64,000 nt of DNA from Aphrocallistes beatrix (Eukaryota > Porifera > Hexactinellida > Sceptrulophora > Aphrocallistidae). The stretch spans positions 2,643,674 through 2,707,673 of the forward strand of contig OY725501.1 in NCBI GenBank assembly GCA_963281255.1. Direction: 5' to 3'. The notes under the pieces were generated by a model. It was not told the DNA's origin. It saw nothing but the letters and a program-made list of their open reading frames with translations, and searched no databases. The translations under genes were made by a program, and so were the position numbers. Positions 51,015-61,754 of the stretch are shown here, in pieces; position 1 is the first letter of the stretch; every line of letters begins with the position of its first letter.

Positions 51015-52694
51015 CTATAGACTATCTTCTGCATTCATGAACTCTTGTTTCATTCTCTCCACCATTCCCTTAGTGGAGGCAATATCTATCACCGTACACG
51101 CCATGGAGATAGCCGCCTTCAGAGTTGACTCGTGTGCTTCTGCTGTATTTGCGGCAGCAGTGAATCCGCTAGAATGAGGGGAGAAGTCAGTATTAATAGA
51201 GTATTTAGGATGTATGCTGGGGACCTCATAGGACACATTCCCCATATCTGTAGATGCACCAGACGTCTCCTTATCTGCATTCCTATCTTGATGCTTGACA
51301 CCCAACTCTTCCGCGTTATTCCTATACAGTTCTGACATGATGCAATTCGTCTTCATATTGCTATACGGTATATCTCCTGCTGTGTCTATCTCCACCGTGC
51401 AACCAGTTGCTAGAGCTGCTGCCTGTAGAGACATCGGCAATAACAACAGGAGCAATACGATAATTCTGAGGAATATTAAGAATAGAACTTTATACAAACA
51501 AGTTTAACTTCTGTTATCTCATTGTGAGTTTGTGACCCTCATGATGTGGTTAATTTTAACGCTAAAGGGAGTTTAAGCTTTCTCACAATCTAATTACCTC
51601 AAAACAGCCTTTCATCTTCCTTTTGAGTTCCTCCAGCTGTTTGTTATTCGGCGCACGTAGCATGTAACTGAGCTGAGAACATTCAGGAATGATATTCGCC
51701 TTTACTCCTCCATCTGTGATAATCCCATGAACTCTCCAGCTAGGCTTGAGCTGCTGGCGCATGTGTGACACAGCGGTGTAAGCGTTGACTGCAGCGTCCA
51801 ATGCATTGACTCCTTCCCAAGGAAAGGCCGCTGCATGTGCTGCTTTTCCTTTGTAGTTAATCTTCCACCGTTCTATACTCAGGACATTGGGATAGATTAT
51901 ATTACTTTTGCTTGGATGCACCATCATTGCAAAGTCTACATTCTTGAATGCGCCCGCTCTGATCAGATGGATCTTCCCACCGCCTCCTTCCTCGGCCGGA
52001 GTACCTAGATGGAATTGTATGTATACATTTGCTATATGCAATATTCCGAGTACAGTCAGGGTCGCTTATTGTGAACCACCAAGGGACCAAAAAATCTATT
52101 CATAATAGAGATACTTCATATTAAGCGAACTTGATTCAATACAAATCTTGTCTAAAAAATGAAATTGGGACCAGGAGGTTAGCTCACAATAAACGAATGT
52201 TCATAATAAGCGACCTTGACTGTATCTTTTTGGGATAAAATCTATCTCTTTAGCGGCAACCTACCCATGACGATGAGCTTGAGTCTGAGATCGGGATTGG
52301 TTTCCATCACAGCTTTGATGCCTATAGCTGCAGCCAGACCCGATTCTGCTATCAGATTGTGTCCGCACGCATGTCCTATTTCTGGTAAGGCATCATACTC
52401 ACATATCACGCACGCATGGATAGCAGTAGGGTCGTTCTGAATGGACGGGGTCGAGAAGGTCGCTCTGAATGCAGTTTTCAGAACGAACGACTTCTCCACA
52501 GCAAAACCTTCTTTCTCCAAGAATTGTGTAAGGATTGCGTGCGCCTTTACCTCTTCCATCAAGGTTTCTGGGTTCATCCAGATTTCATTGCTCGCTACCC
52601 TCAACCGCTCCCGAGCTCCTTCTACTACTCTTCTGATCACTAACTTCGCTTCTGAAATCTTACCTTCATTATTTTCGGATTCGCCAATTTGCAT
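51015..52694 (-). CDS. PM20D2: Peptidase M20 family hydrolase (PM20D2-like)
   Basis: A metallo-amidohydrolase related to bacterial aminoacylases; human PM20D2 cleaves unusual dipeptides such as beta-alanyl-lysine. Exons are 52694-52265, 52004-51598 and 51422-51015; donors ATGG|GTAGGT and GAG|GTAATT, acceptors ATCTAG|GTACTC and CTACAG|GCAGCA; all in phase, giving 414 residues. Motifs: EYDALPEIGHACGHN (residues 99-113) with the metal-binding His and Asp, then TPAEEGGGGK (145-154) with the catalytic Glu pair, and GKAAHAAAFPWEGVNALDA of the dimerisation lid. The C-terminal exon has HSSGFTAAANTAEAHESTLK. Intron 1 (260 bp) contains the MITE at 52053-52223. The whole gene is the part deleted from the second tandem copy. 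Confidence 0.88.
52053..52223. mobile_element. TA-flanked MITE inside PM20D2 intron 1
   Basis: Ends CAGTCAGGGTCGCTTATTGT and the inverse of CAGTCAAGGTCGCTTATTAT, each bounded by TA. About 171 bp, two thirds of the intron. The TA target suggests a Tc1/mariner-type source. Its presence may explain why this intron is longer than the others. Confidence 0.8.
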
Positions 52695-52936
52695 TATCCT
52701 GAATATTTAATGAAGTTGGAAGATAAATCAATTTTAAATACATATAAGTATATTTTTGAAATGGGAAGCTAATTTTCTAGATAAGCAGTTTAGCCTTTAA
52801 AATGTGTACTTCAAATGCAAAATCCTACACATTTTACTCTTCTGATGCCCCCGCTCTGAGATATCCTCCGCCCTCTGTAGTACATCTGTAGTATGTATTA
52901 ATAACTGAATCACATCATACTGTACAGATATATATA

Positions 52937-53271
52937 TACCGTATTGCTTCGAATAAGCGCCCGGGCGCTTATTTATTTCGTTCACCCTTTAGACCCGGCG
53001 ATTATTCAAACCGGCGCTTATTCAAGCCCCGGCGCTTATTTTTTTCATTCACTATTTTGACCCGCCGCTATTTTTTGGTTACTACATTGACTGGCACTTT
53101 TATTTTTGCCACAACTGAGAATGTTAGTCTTATTAAAAAAGGATAAGGTAATGTTTCAAAAAGCACTGTATATATCCCATTACTGAGAATACTAGTTTGA
53201 TATGATGTCCAGAGAACTAAAATGCCCCGGCGCTTATTCAAGCCCCGGCGCTTATTCAGGGAAATACGGTA
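52937..53271. mobile_element. MITE with TACCGTATT ends and GCGCTTATTC repeats
   Basis: Inverted ends TACCGTATTGCTTCGAATAAGC / GCTTATTCAGGGAAATACGGTA (read in parts) bracket several CGGCGCTTATT units in both orientations. Similar AATAAGCGCC elements are common in marine invertebrate genomes (from general knowledge). A second copy sits at 55410-55744 by tandem duplication. Confidence 0.7.
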
Positions 53272-53329
53272 TATCCTTACTATTAAAACTCGATTATTGT
53301 ATATTTATATATATATATATATATATATC

Positions 53330-53822
53330 TGTAACGAATTGATTGAAGAAACTGCCGGGCGCAGAAGGCTGATTTTTGGCATGTGGGAGTCTTTTGGCTA
53401 TGGCTCCAGTAAGTTCTGAGTTCAGAGCAAAATGTCGACTCATCATGGAATTATGACGTCATTGTCACATTTTTTAAAAGTTAAGCAACACAGTTATTCG
53501 GGTATAACTCAGCCATTATAGGAGATAGAAGGCTGAAATTTTAATAGAATCTGTATACTAACATACCTCACATATGATGCGACTTTCATCAAAAAATGAT
53601 GGCTCATCACTTTGTTATGACGTCATCATTACGCATCAAAAATTTTAAAATTGACAAATTTGGTGATTTTTCGAGTGAAATCGATTTTAACACTAAGATG
53701 GACATATTTAGAGATGTTATCTCCCTTATAATTAACCAATGTGACCCCAGGCGACCGAAGGGAGCCTCCGGCGGACACGAAGTGTCCGCCAGTCGCGCAG
53801 CGGAAGCAAGCGAAGCGCGCTT
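53330..53822 (+). repeat. GC-tailed dispersed repeat, complete copy
   Basis: The cleanest copy: it begins after a TA repeat with CTGTAACGAATTGATTGAAG, carries GGCATGTGGGAGTCTTTTGG and ATGACGTCATCATTACGCAT, and ends with the tail CCGGCGGACACGAAGTGTCC ... AAGCGAAGCGCGCTTGT followed by TATATATA. It includes the empty site for the MITE at 47303. Duplicated at 55803-56295. Confidence 0.8.
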
Positions 53823-54025
53823 GTATATATATATGTGCAGTGTATTAGAGAATTTAGTGTGTTCGCAAATACATCATTATTATTTGGTGTGTTTGCGTAC
53901 ACTCTAAATTATTTGGTGTGTTCGCGAACACATCAAATACAAACAATGTATTAGAGTGCCAAATATACTATGGGTCAATTTTAATATGAATGAAATTCAC
54001 AAAGAAGAAGAGTTAGTATGAGAAT

Positions 54026-56498
54026 TGAACCGAATGTGGCAAAACTTGTAGGCGACTACCAATGTCAGGGATTCCATTATAACCTCATTAATAATAAAAT
54101 TTTGGATACTTCATCTATGCATATATAATTTGATACATAACAAATTAATACATGTGTGATCTAAATTTGTAGCCTGTTTATTCAGTAATACGAGAAGGGG
54201 GGCGCTGGAAAATTTTTAAATACATAAGGGGGCGATAAGTGAAAAAGGTTGAGAAACACTGAACTAGATGGTAGTTTAGGATTACTTCCATACTGATCCG
54301 TTATCTGTATTACTAGCTGGGAGGAGGATAATTATTAAGTAACCTACCGTACTTGTGGTAGACCGTGACATACAGAACTAGTTCCCCTCACTGATAGCAA
54401 AGCTATGCTTATCTTACGTGGTTGGTTCCTTGTTGCACGGGTTTCAATTAGACCGTTTATAAGCCGTCCCTCCCAGCTCTACCTCATGTCCCACACGGCC
54501 GACCCTTCTCTCGCCGCCCGCTCCATCTGGACGGGGAAGCAGCACGTGTCCGAATCGGACCCCGTGCTCTTCTCCTTGCTGCAGGAGGAGAAGCGGAGAC
54601 AGATAGAGGGTCTGGAGCTAATCGCGTCGGAGAACTTCACCAGCCAAGCAGTGCTGGACTGCCTGGGCTCTTGTCTCACTAACAAATACTCGGAAGGGTA
54701 CCCGGGCCAGAGGTATTACGGCGGGAACCAGGTCGTGGACAAGGTGGAGTCTCTCTGCCAGCAACGGGCGCTAGAAGCCTTCAAGTTGGACCCTGAGAAG
54801 TGGGGCGTGAACGTGCAGCCGCTGTCTGGCTCCCCTGCCAACTTCCAGGCCTACACGGGCCTGCTGCGACCGCACGACAGGATCATGGGACTGGACCTGC
54901 CGGATGGGGGTCACCTCACGCACGGGTTCATGGCGGGGGAGAAGAGGATCTCTGCCACTTCCATCTACTTCGAGAGCATGCCCTACAAGCTGGACCCGGC
55001 CACTGGGCTGATCGACTACGACAAACTGAGAGACAACGCACGCCTCTTCAAGCCGCGCATCATCATAGCCGGCATCAGCGCCTACTCGCGGCTGCTTGAC
55101 TACAAGCGCTTCAGAGAGGTATGCGATGAGGTTGGCGCCTATCTGCTGTCGGATATGGCGCACATTAGCGGGCTAGTGGCGGCGGGGGTGATTCCATCTC
55201 CTTTCGACTACTCGGATGTCGTCACCACGACTGATGGGAAGCTAATTTTCTAGATAAGCAGTTTAGCCTTTAAAATGTGTACTTCAAATGCAAAATCCTA
55301 CACATTTTACTCTTCTGATGCCCCCGCTCTGAGATATCCTCCGCCCTCTGTAGTACATCTGTAGTATGTATTAATAACTGAATCACATCATACTGTACAG
55401 ATATATATATACCGTATTGCTTCGAATAAGCGCCCGGGCGCTTATTTATTTCGTTCACCCTTTAGACCCGGCGATTATTCAAACCGGCGCTTATTCAAGC
55501 CCCGGCGCTTATTTTTTTCATTCACTATTTTGACCCGCCGCTATTTTTTGGTTACTACATTGACTGGCACTTTTATTTTTGCCACAACTGAGAATGTTAG
55601 TCTTATTAAAAAAGGATAAGGTAATGTTTCAAAAAGCACTGTATATATCCCATTACTGAGAATACTAGTTTGATATGATGTCCAGAGAACTAAAATGCCC
55701 CGGCGCTTATTCAAGCCCCGGCGCTTATTCAGGGAAATACGGTATATCCTTACTATTAAAACTCGATTATTGTATATTTATATATATATATATATATATA
55801 TCTGTAACGAATTGATTGAAGAAACTGCCGGGCGCAGAAGGCTGATTTTTGGCATGTGGGAGTCTTTTGGCTATGGCTCCAGTAAGTTCTGAGTTCAGAG
55901 CAAAATGTCGACTCATCATGGAATTATGACGTCATTGTCACATTTTTTAAAAGTTAAGCAACACAGTTATTCGGGTATAACTCAGCCATTATAGGAGATA
56001 GAAGGCTGAAATTTTAATAGAATCTGTATACTAACATACCTCACATATGATGCGACTTTCATCAAAAAATGATGGCTCATCACTTTGTTATGACGTCATC
56101 ATTACGCATCAAAAATTTTAAAATTGACAAATTTGGTGATTTTTCGAGTGAAATCGATTTTAACACTAAGATGGACATATTTAGAGATGTTATCTCCCTT
56201 ATAATTAACCAATGTGACCCCAGGCGACCGAAGGGAGCCTCCGGCGGACACGAAGTGTCCGCCAGTCGCGCAGCGGAAGCAAGCGAAGCGCGCTTGTATA
56301 TATATATGTGCAGTGTATTAGAGAATTTAGTGTGTTCGCAAATACATCATTATTATTTGGTGTGTTTGCGTACACTCTAAATTATTTGGTGTGTTCGCGA
56401 ACACATCAAATACAAACAATGTATTAGAGTGCCAAATATACTATGGGTCAATTTTAATATGAATGAAATTCACAAAGAAGAAGAGTTAGTATGAGAAT
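54026..56498. repeat. Second tandem copy with 3372-bp internal deletion
   Basis: Segments A' (54026-55231) and C' (55234-56498) follow each other with two extra bases (TG). Compared with the full unit it lacks 49389-52760, i.e. the 3' part of SHMT and the whole M20 gene. Sequence identity to the first copy looks near 100 percent (one clear substitution: GGCGACTACC for GGCGACCACC). Confidence 0.9.
54405..55253 (+). pseudogene. SHMT2: Truncated SHMT duplicate lacking the PLP lysine
   Basis: It is identical to residues 1-275 of the gene at 48562, then joins unrelated sequence after VVTTT and stops after DGKLIF, 282 residues in all. The break falls three residues before the PLP-binding Lys279, so the product would lack the lysine, the rest of the large domain and the C-terminal domain and cannot be active. 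The 5' flank back to inside the hAT element is kept, so it may still be transcribed. Alternatively the duplicate may be a collapsed haplotype or assembly artefact. Confidence 0.88.
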
Positions 56499-57418
56499 AT
56501 TTGGAGACTGTAGTTACAGTTCATAGAGATACATACTAACTTTGTGAGGTCGAGAATAGCAATACCTCGAGGCTGATGTAAAGCCCCAAGTTGATGTCCG
56601 AACTTTCCAAAAGTTCGCATAGGTTTTCCCTCAGGAGAAAAAAATTTGATTTTGTCATGATTGTTGTCACTAATAATAATATTGTCATTTCCATCCAGAC
56701 AGAAAAAATATGCTTGCCAAATTCCAGATATGACAGATCCAATTTTCTCTCCTGTTAACGTGAAGATATGTAGACATGGTTTGTCTTTAGAGCTCAAAAC
56801 TAGAATTCGATCGATTGCGAACTTAACATCGACAGGATGAGTCATTGTTGCATGTGCTAACGAATCATTTTCGAGGCACAAGAGAGCCATGTCTTCAACG
56901 AAATCGTTGAAACTGAGATCCTCATCAAGATACATCACTCGTTTACGTGAATTTATTAACGAATCTCTTTTAAAGCGGCTGCGAAACATGATTCTAACTC
57001 TATTGTTGAAACTATCAGCAACATAGAGTTCCTTGTCAGGAGACATCGCGAGTTGACGAGGATGATTGAAACCTCCAAACTCGTTTATCAGAGAATAGTC
57101 GGTAAGTGAGAACTGGAGCAGAGTGTGGCGTCCCCACTCCGTGACATACACGCTGTATTCATGAATGAGGATGCCATATGGAAAAAATAACCGATTTGAA
57201 ATTCCAAATTTTTTGAGGAAGTCGCCATCTTTAGAAAAAATCTGAACGTCTCCATTATGATATGCGACGTAAATGTTTCCGGTGCTTTCTTCTATTGCGA
57301 CTCCTCTCGGATATTGACTATAAAGAGGACTGCTTACAGCCACGAGGTGTTCAAACTCGTCGTACTCAGGTATGAGATTGTTTTTAGGATGTTTAGTTCT
57401 ATGAAATTGATCTACCAT
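56486..57418 (-). CDS. NHL-repeat beta-propeller protein
   Basis: An intronless 310-residue protein made almost only of NHL-type repeats. Six blades are visible: YPRGVAIEESTGNIYVAY-HNGDVQIF, FPYGILIHEYSVYVTEWGRHTLLQF, HPRQLAMSPDKELYVADSFNNRVRIM, THPVDVKFAIDRILVLSSKD, FFCLDGNDNIIISDNNHDKIKFF, and HQPRGIAILDLTKLVCISM. GK-F-G motifs such as FGKFG link blades. There is no RING, B-box or filamin domain, so it is a stand-alone propeller rather than a TRIM protein; propellers of this kind bind RNA or proteins, and no specific role can be given. The ATG at 57418 is the first in frame. Its last 13 bases lie within the duplicated segment C', so a duplication breakpoint falls inside this coding sequence without changing it. 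Confidence 0.85.
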   Translation of the reverse strand: MVDQFHRTKHPKNNLIPEYDEFEHLVAVSSPLYSQYPRGVAIEESTGNIYVAYHNGDVQIFSKDGDFLKKFGISNRLFFPYGILIHEYSVYVTEWGRHTLLQFSLTDYSLINEFGGFNHPRQLAMSPDKELYVADSFNNRVRIMFRSRFKRDSLINSRKRVMYLDEDLSFNDFVEDMALLCLENDSLAHATMTHPVDVKFAIDRILVLSSKDKPCLHIFTLTGEKIGSVISGIWQAYFFCLDGNDNIIISDNNHDKIKFFSPEGKPMRTFGKFGHQLGALHQPRGIAILDLTKLVCISMNCNYSLQIFSY

Positions 57419-57724
57419 ATATGAACTATATTGAGTTTGGAAAAAATATGCAAAATAAACATTGATTAGTTCAGAAAATTATTGCATCAAGATAATTTAT
57501 CTCGGACTAAAAAAGATCGCGATCATTCAAAAAATAAAATCGCTGATCCTCATTCGATCGTTAAAATAGGACCGCGATACTAATGCCCTAGATTTAGATA
57601 CCTCAGAGGTAGAAATCCAGGGATTTAGGCTGGGGGAGCGTACGGGGGCCAAAAACTTTTACAATACGTTCGTAATTCTCTTAATTCTATCCAACGAACT
57701 TTGTTTGTTCATCCGTTGTCAGCC

Positions 57725-58731
57725 AGTACAGAATAGGTGGTGGGGCGAAGAGATTGGCTTTAAAACTTAGTTATTTTTCAATTTAAAATCAGGTCACGTC
57801 CCGCGTCACACACTGGCATGGCCGTAGGAAGCGGTGCAGCTGTTATGGAATACCACTTTTTTACAAACTGTATTAGTTCTATGGGCGATAAGGTGGATGA
57901 GCCTTACCACTTTTTATTAACATAATGGCAATGGCCTTACCACTTTTATGAGCTTCCGATGGCAATGCACCGTATATCGACAGAAGCGAGAAAATACCTT
58001 TTATGAATAAATGTCCATTGTAGCAAATACCTTTGTTCAATCAAGGCTGGATTCGGTTAACCGGCTAACCGCCGTCAATCACGGTTAACGGTTAAGAAAA
58101 TCTTAAATCGGTTAGTCGATCTGCTTTATTTTCTAAATATTAAGATTAATTTCATTGCTTTTCGATGGAGATTCTTGAATATTACTTCTAAAATTTTGAT
58201 AATACAATATTATTTCTATTTTTCTAACCAAATAGTATATTTCGAGACCACTGAAAATTGTAAATTTTTCAATATCAGGTAAAATATTAGTCGACAAATC
58301 CATATTTATATTAATTAATATTGACATCGGTTAACCGGTTAACCGCCCTGGAGGAAACCAAAATAACCGACCCCGAACATCGGTTAACCAACCCCAGCCT
58401 GGTTCATTTATGAGAAGTCTTAACCCTGCCTTCATGATAGAAGTTACGCATTAAATTAATATCATCATACAGAGTAGAGATGCACGATACTATGCTATCC
58501 AAAATCCACTTGAAAACAAAGATATTAGTGCAAGTAATGCAAATAACGAAGAAGATGAAAATATTATAGTCTTCATTTCACTGATCACATTTCATCTTGT
58601 ACTTATTTATAAGAGTAATGATTTCGTGCTAACAAGAAGTTGTCCCTTCCTTTAGGGGAAATATAGAAGCAGAAGTATCAATTTTCTTTTCAGAACATTG
58701 TGTTATCATAATTTAGGCTCAGCTTACCAAT
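57725..58731. repeat. Left arm of inverted repeat around MOCOS
   Basis: The outer block ends with CAGGTCACGTCCCGCG, matching CGCGGGACGTGACCTG at about 63917-63932. The inner block (58641-58731, CCTTTAGGGGAAATATAGAA ... TAGGCTCAGCTTACCAATT) is the inverse of the exon 1/intron boundary and intron of the gene at 62451-63360. The corresponding exon 2 is missing here. Confidence 0.75.
58043..58404. mobile_element. MITE with GGTTAACCG ends
   Basis: Ends CAAGGCTGGATTCGGTTAACC and CGGTTAACCAACCCCAGCCTG region are inverted repeats, with inner GGTTAACCGGTTAACCGCC motifs. Related to 7572-7905. It interrupts the left arm of the inverted repeat, so it inserted after that duplication. Confidence 0.75.
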
Positions 58732-59231
58732 TAAACTTGTAGTACTATAAGTTTATTAAGAATTATTCGAGTCAGAGATGTGACTAGGGGATCCTGACCA
58801 TGCTCCTAAAAAGTTTTAAAAAATTATCAATGAAACGTTATTGCATGAAATCTGAGACAATTTAGAGCAAATTTAATGTTCTCTCCTCTGTCTACAAATG
58901 ACAGTTCACAAAACATAGTTAATAATTCTAGCTAAATAAAATGAAATTTATCAGCATATTAGTATGATGATCTATGTATTTGTGTGAAAATACATATTAA
59001 TTAAGAGTGCCAGCGGTCCCCCGGATAAGGTTTCTTCCGGACTCCTGACCCCTGACCCCAGTGCCACAAGTCCGGGGAGACATCATTTTTCTCCATCAGG
59101 AGCGTCAAAAATTAATTTACTGGTCCAACAACAGACCAGACTTATTTTTTCTTGACTAATACGCCATTCAAACTAAGTATTGGGATTCTTCTTTTAGATT
59201 TTAGAAAATCTCTCTTGTTAGTAGATTTACA

Positions 59232-61754
59232 ATGAATGACATTCAATTGGACCGCGGAACCGAGCTTCCTCACCTGGGAGATGAGGTGTACCTAGATAAC
59301 GCAGGAGCTGGACTGCCTCTCAAGTCTCATCTGAAGCGTTTCAGTGAAGATCTGACAGAGAACTTGTACGGGAATCCACACAGTGTGCACACACACAGTG
59401 ATCGCACAGGGAAAATAGTGGAGGGGGTGCGAGAGGAGATAGCCTCCTTCCTCCACACGGACCTCTCTCAGTACACTGTGATATTCACTGCTGGCACTAC
59501 GAGCGCATGCAAACTGTTGGCAGACTCGTTCTGCTGGGGTAGAGGTGTGGGTAAGGGTCTGGATGGAGATCCTGGACATGTGTATCTGAGCTCAGAGCGG
59601 CCTGAGTTCAGAGAGAATTGTCAGGTGCTGCAAGAGGCAGTGGAGAAGAAACGAAGCTGTTATCTTTATTTGGAGCCAAATCATACCTCCGTGGTAGGGG
59701 TTAGAGAGGGCGCCAAAGAGAAAGGGGGTCTCTCTGTTTGTGTGAGAGAGGAAGATTTGTTTCCTGGTTCGATTTCAGACTCGGAAGCACCAATTCCTCC
59801 AGTTAACAGCTTACGTCATGGAGAGAACATAGACGTTATAAGGCTGCTGCGCGATTCTCCCACTAAAGAAAATCCTAGCGAGATATACTCAAATCTGAAC
59901 AGAGAGTTCAGAGGTAGAGAAGAACAAGTACGGTCAGAAGGATTCCACCTACTGGCTCATCCAGCCACTTGCAACTTCTCCGGGAAGAAGTATCCGATAG
60001 GAATTATTGAGAAACAGTCCAGGTCAGGTGTGAACATCTGTGGCGTCCATTTCCCGCCTAACTCTGTCAAAGTGTTCATTGACGCAGCAGCAGCTCTCAG
60101 TAGCAGTGAGATTGATCTGAGCAAAGACTCGCCTCACTTTCTAGCCGTTTCGTTCTACAAGCTTTTCGGTTTCCCGACAGGAATTGGCGCCTTGTTAGTA
60201 AGAAACGACACCCACCACTTATTGTGGAAGAAATATTTCGGAGGAGGAACTGTTTGGAATTACGCAAGCAGACATCATTTTCATTTACCAAAAGATTTAA
60301 TTAATCAATATTTCGAAGAAGGGACAATCTCGTATCAGAGCATCTTGGCATTGTACCATGGTTTTGAAACATTGAAATCACTAGGACTTTCAATCAGTCG
60401 CATAAGTTCACACATCTTCTCTCTGGTCGAGTACACCTACTCACAGCTCCGCTCACTCAAACACTACAACGGAGCTCCCGTGCTTGAGATCTACACCAGC
60501 TCCCCTCACCTAGACCCCACAACACAGGGCCATATTCTTAGCTTCAACATGCTCCGTTCTGATGGGACATATGTGGGGTATAGTATTGTAAACAAGATAG
60601 CCAATTCCAACAAGATTAGCCTGAGAGTTGGCTGCTTCTGTAACATAGGCGCTTGCCAGAAGTACATGTCAGTGAGTGATAAGGACATGGTGCTCTTTCT
60701 AGAGGCGGGTCACAGATGCGGAGATCAGATCGATCTTGTGAACGGAGTCCCGACAGGAGCAGTGAGAGTGTCGTTCGGTTTCTACAACACGAGAGAGGAT
60801 GCAGATAGGTTGCTGTCCATGATTAAGAGGAATTTTATAGAATCACAACCGATTGAAGCTGTAGTCGTCTCTAAAGAAGACACCACTTCCTGCTCAGATA
60901 AGGAAAGTGTGCGTATCACAGAGATTTGTATCTACCCAATAAAGTCCTGTGCTGCTATGAAGGTGGAGAAGTGGCCCGTGTGTGAGACAGGCTTCCTCTA
61001 CGACAGAACGTGGGCAATCCTGGACAGTAAGAAAGTAGTGATAAAGCAAACCGTGGATAAGAATCTGTATCGAGTCCAGCCCCTGATTGACCTCGAGTCC
61101 GGTAGCATGCAGCTGAGTTATCCCGGTATGGAGCCGATCAGCTTTGAGCTCAACCCAGGTGACGACACCAGTCAGGTGGTGAAAATTCGTATTTCTGGTG
61201 TGAGGGTGCAAGCGTCCGCCGCTCCTGATGCAGTCAATCAGTGGCTGTCTCAGGCTCTGGGGTACTCTGTCATCCTCGTTAAGCAAGTCTCTCCACGCTA
61301 CGCTATTGACAAGCCGCAGGGCGTAGTCGATAAAATTCCTATGACGCTACAGTGCAAGACCCATATGCTGCTTAATACACTGGCTAGTGCTAGAGGTATG
61401 ATAAAGATAACTAGGAACAGTTTTGGCAAGTTCGATGAGACTCCACAGGATTTCATCAATAGGATGAGAGGGAATTTAGTAGTAGACGGGAAAGACATGG
61501 AAGCATTCGAAGAACACAAGTGGAGGCGTGTCTCGATTAATGGCGTTACAATGGACTACGTGCTTGATTGCTCACGTTGCGAGATAATCAACATACACGC
61601 CACTAGTTTGACAGTGAATGAAGCGCCAATGATTGTTATCGGAAAGGAGAGGGATTCTATTTTTGGAGTGCAGCTGACGTTGACTATTCAATCTGGCGAT
61701 AAGCATCCACTCATCTCAGTGGGAGACGAGGTCGTTGTACATGAGTCTGTTTAG
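59232..61754 (+). CDS. MOCOS: Molybdenum cofactor sulfurase
   Basis: MOCOS adds the terminal sulfur to Moco, activating xanthine dehydrogenase and aldehyde oxidase in the cytosol. An intronless gene of 840 residues, near the human length. The NifS-like cysteine desulfurase domain (about 1-530) starts with YLDNAGAGLPLKSHL, has NPHSVHTHSDRTG, the PLP lysine Lys310 in FYKLFGFPTGIGALL, FGGGTVWNYAS, and the Cys-rich motif GCFCNIGACQ (Cys468, 470, 475) that includes the persulfide cysteine region. The MOSC N-terminal beta-barrel begins near 560 (ITEICIYPIKSCAAMKVEKWP) and the MOSC domain follows to the end, with NSFGKFDETPQDFINRMRGN and DCSRCEIINI. All landmarks are present and the frame is clean. 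It lies inside the loop of a decayed inverted repeat. Confidence 0.95.
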   Translation: MNDIQLDRGTELPHLGDEVYLDNAGAGLPLKSHLKRFSEDLTENLYGNPHSVHTHSDRTGKIVEGVREEIASFLHTDLSQYTVIFTAGTTSACKLLADSFCWGRGVGKGLDGDPGHVYLSSERPEFRENCQVLQEAVEKKRSCYLYLEPNHTSVVGVREGAKEKGGLSVCVREEDLFPGSISDSEAPIPPVNSLRHGENIDVIRLLRDSPTKENPSEIYSNLNREFRGREEQVRSEGFHLLAHPATCNFSGKKYPIGIIEKQSRSGVNICGVHFPPNSVKVFIDAAAALSSSEIDLSKDSPHFLAVSFYKLFGFPTGIGALLVRNDTHHLLWKKYFGGGTVWNYASRHHFHLPKDLINQYFEEGTISYQSILALYHGFETLKSLGLSISRISSHIFSLVEYTYSQLRSLKHYNGAPVLEIYTSSPHLDPTTQGHILSFNMLRSDGTYVGYSIVNKIANSNKISLRVGCFCNIGACQKYMSVSDKDMVLFLEAGHRCGDQIDLVNGVPTGAVRVSFGFYNTREDADRLLSMIKRNFIESQPIEAVVVSKEDTTSCSDKESVRITEICIYPIKSCAAMKVEKWPVCETGFLYDRTWAILDSKKVVIKQTVDKNLYRVQPLIDLESGSMQLSYPGMEPISFELNPGDDTSQVVKIRISGVRVQASAAPDAVNQWLSQALGYSVILVKQVSPRYAIDKPQGVVDKIPMTLQCKTHMLLNTLASARGMIKITRNSFGKFDETPQDFINRMRGNLVVDGKDMEAFEEHKWRRVSINGVTMDYVLDCSRCEIINIHATSLTVNEAPMIVIGKERDSIFGVQLTLTIQSGDKHPLISVGDEVVVHESV

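Larger units (their letters stand above)
48183..54025. repeat. 5843-bp tandem duplication unit, full copy
   Basis: The sequence from 48183 to 54025 is followed directly by a second copy starting at 54026. Segment A (48183-49388) equals 54026-55231 and segment C (52761-54025) equals 55234-56498. The offset of A (5843) is exactly the unit length, and the offset of C (2473) is that length minus a 3372-base deletion plus two inserted bases. The unit contains SHMT, the M20 hydrolase and the repeats downstream. Confidence 0.9.
52695..54025. other. Repeats after the M20 gene start (segment C)
   Basis: No gene. It contains an element with ends TACCGTATTGCTTCGAATAA and AATACGGTA (52937-53271), rich in GGCGCTTATTCAAGCCCCGG units, a TA microsatellite (about 53305-53327) and a GC-tailed repeat (53330-53822). 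The last 12 bases duplicate the 3' end of the NHL gene's coding sequence. Repeated at 55234-56498. Confidence 0.7.
57419..59231. other. Left arm of decayed inverted repeat, no gene
   Basis: No intact gene. Blocks at 57725-57805, about 57982-58030, about 58405-58455 and 58641-58731 match, in reverse order and orientation, blocks in 62466-63994. A GGTTAACC-ended MITE (58043-58404) and a segment rich in TACCACTTTT (about 57830-57960) have been inserted. A palindromic stretch CTTCCGGACTCCTGACCCCT ... AAGTCCGGGGAGAC lies near 59030-59085. Confidence 0.6.
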
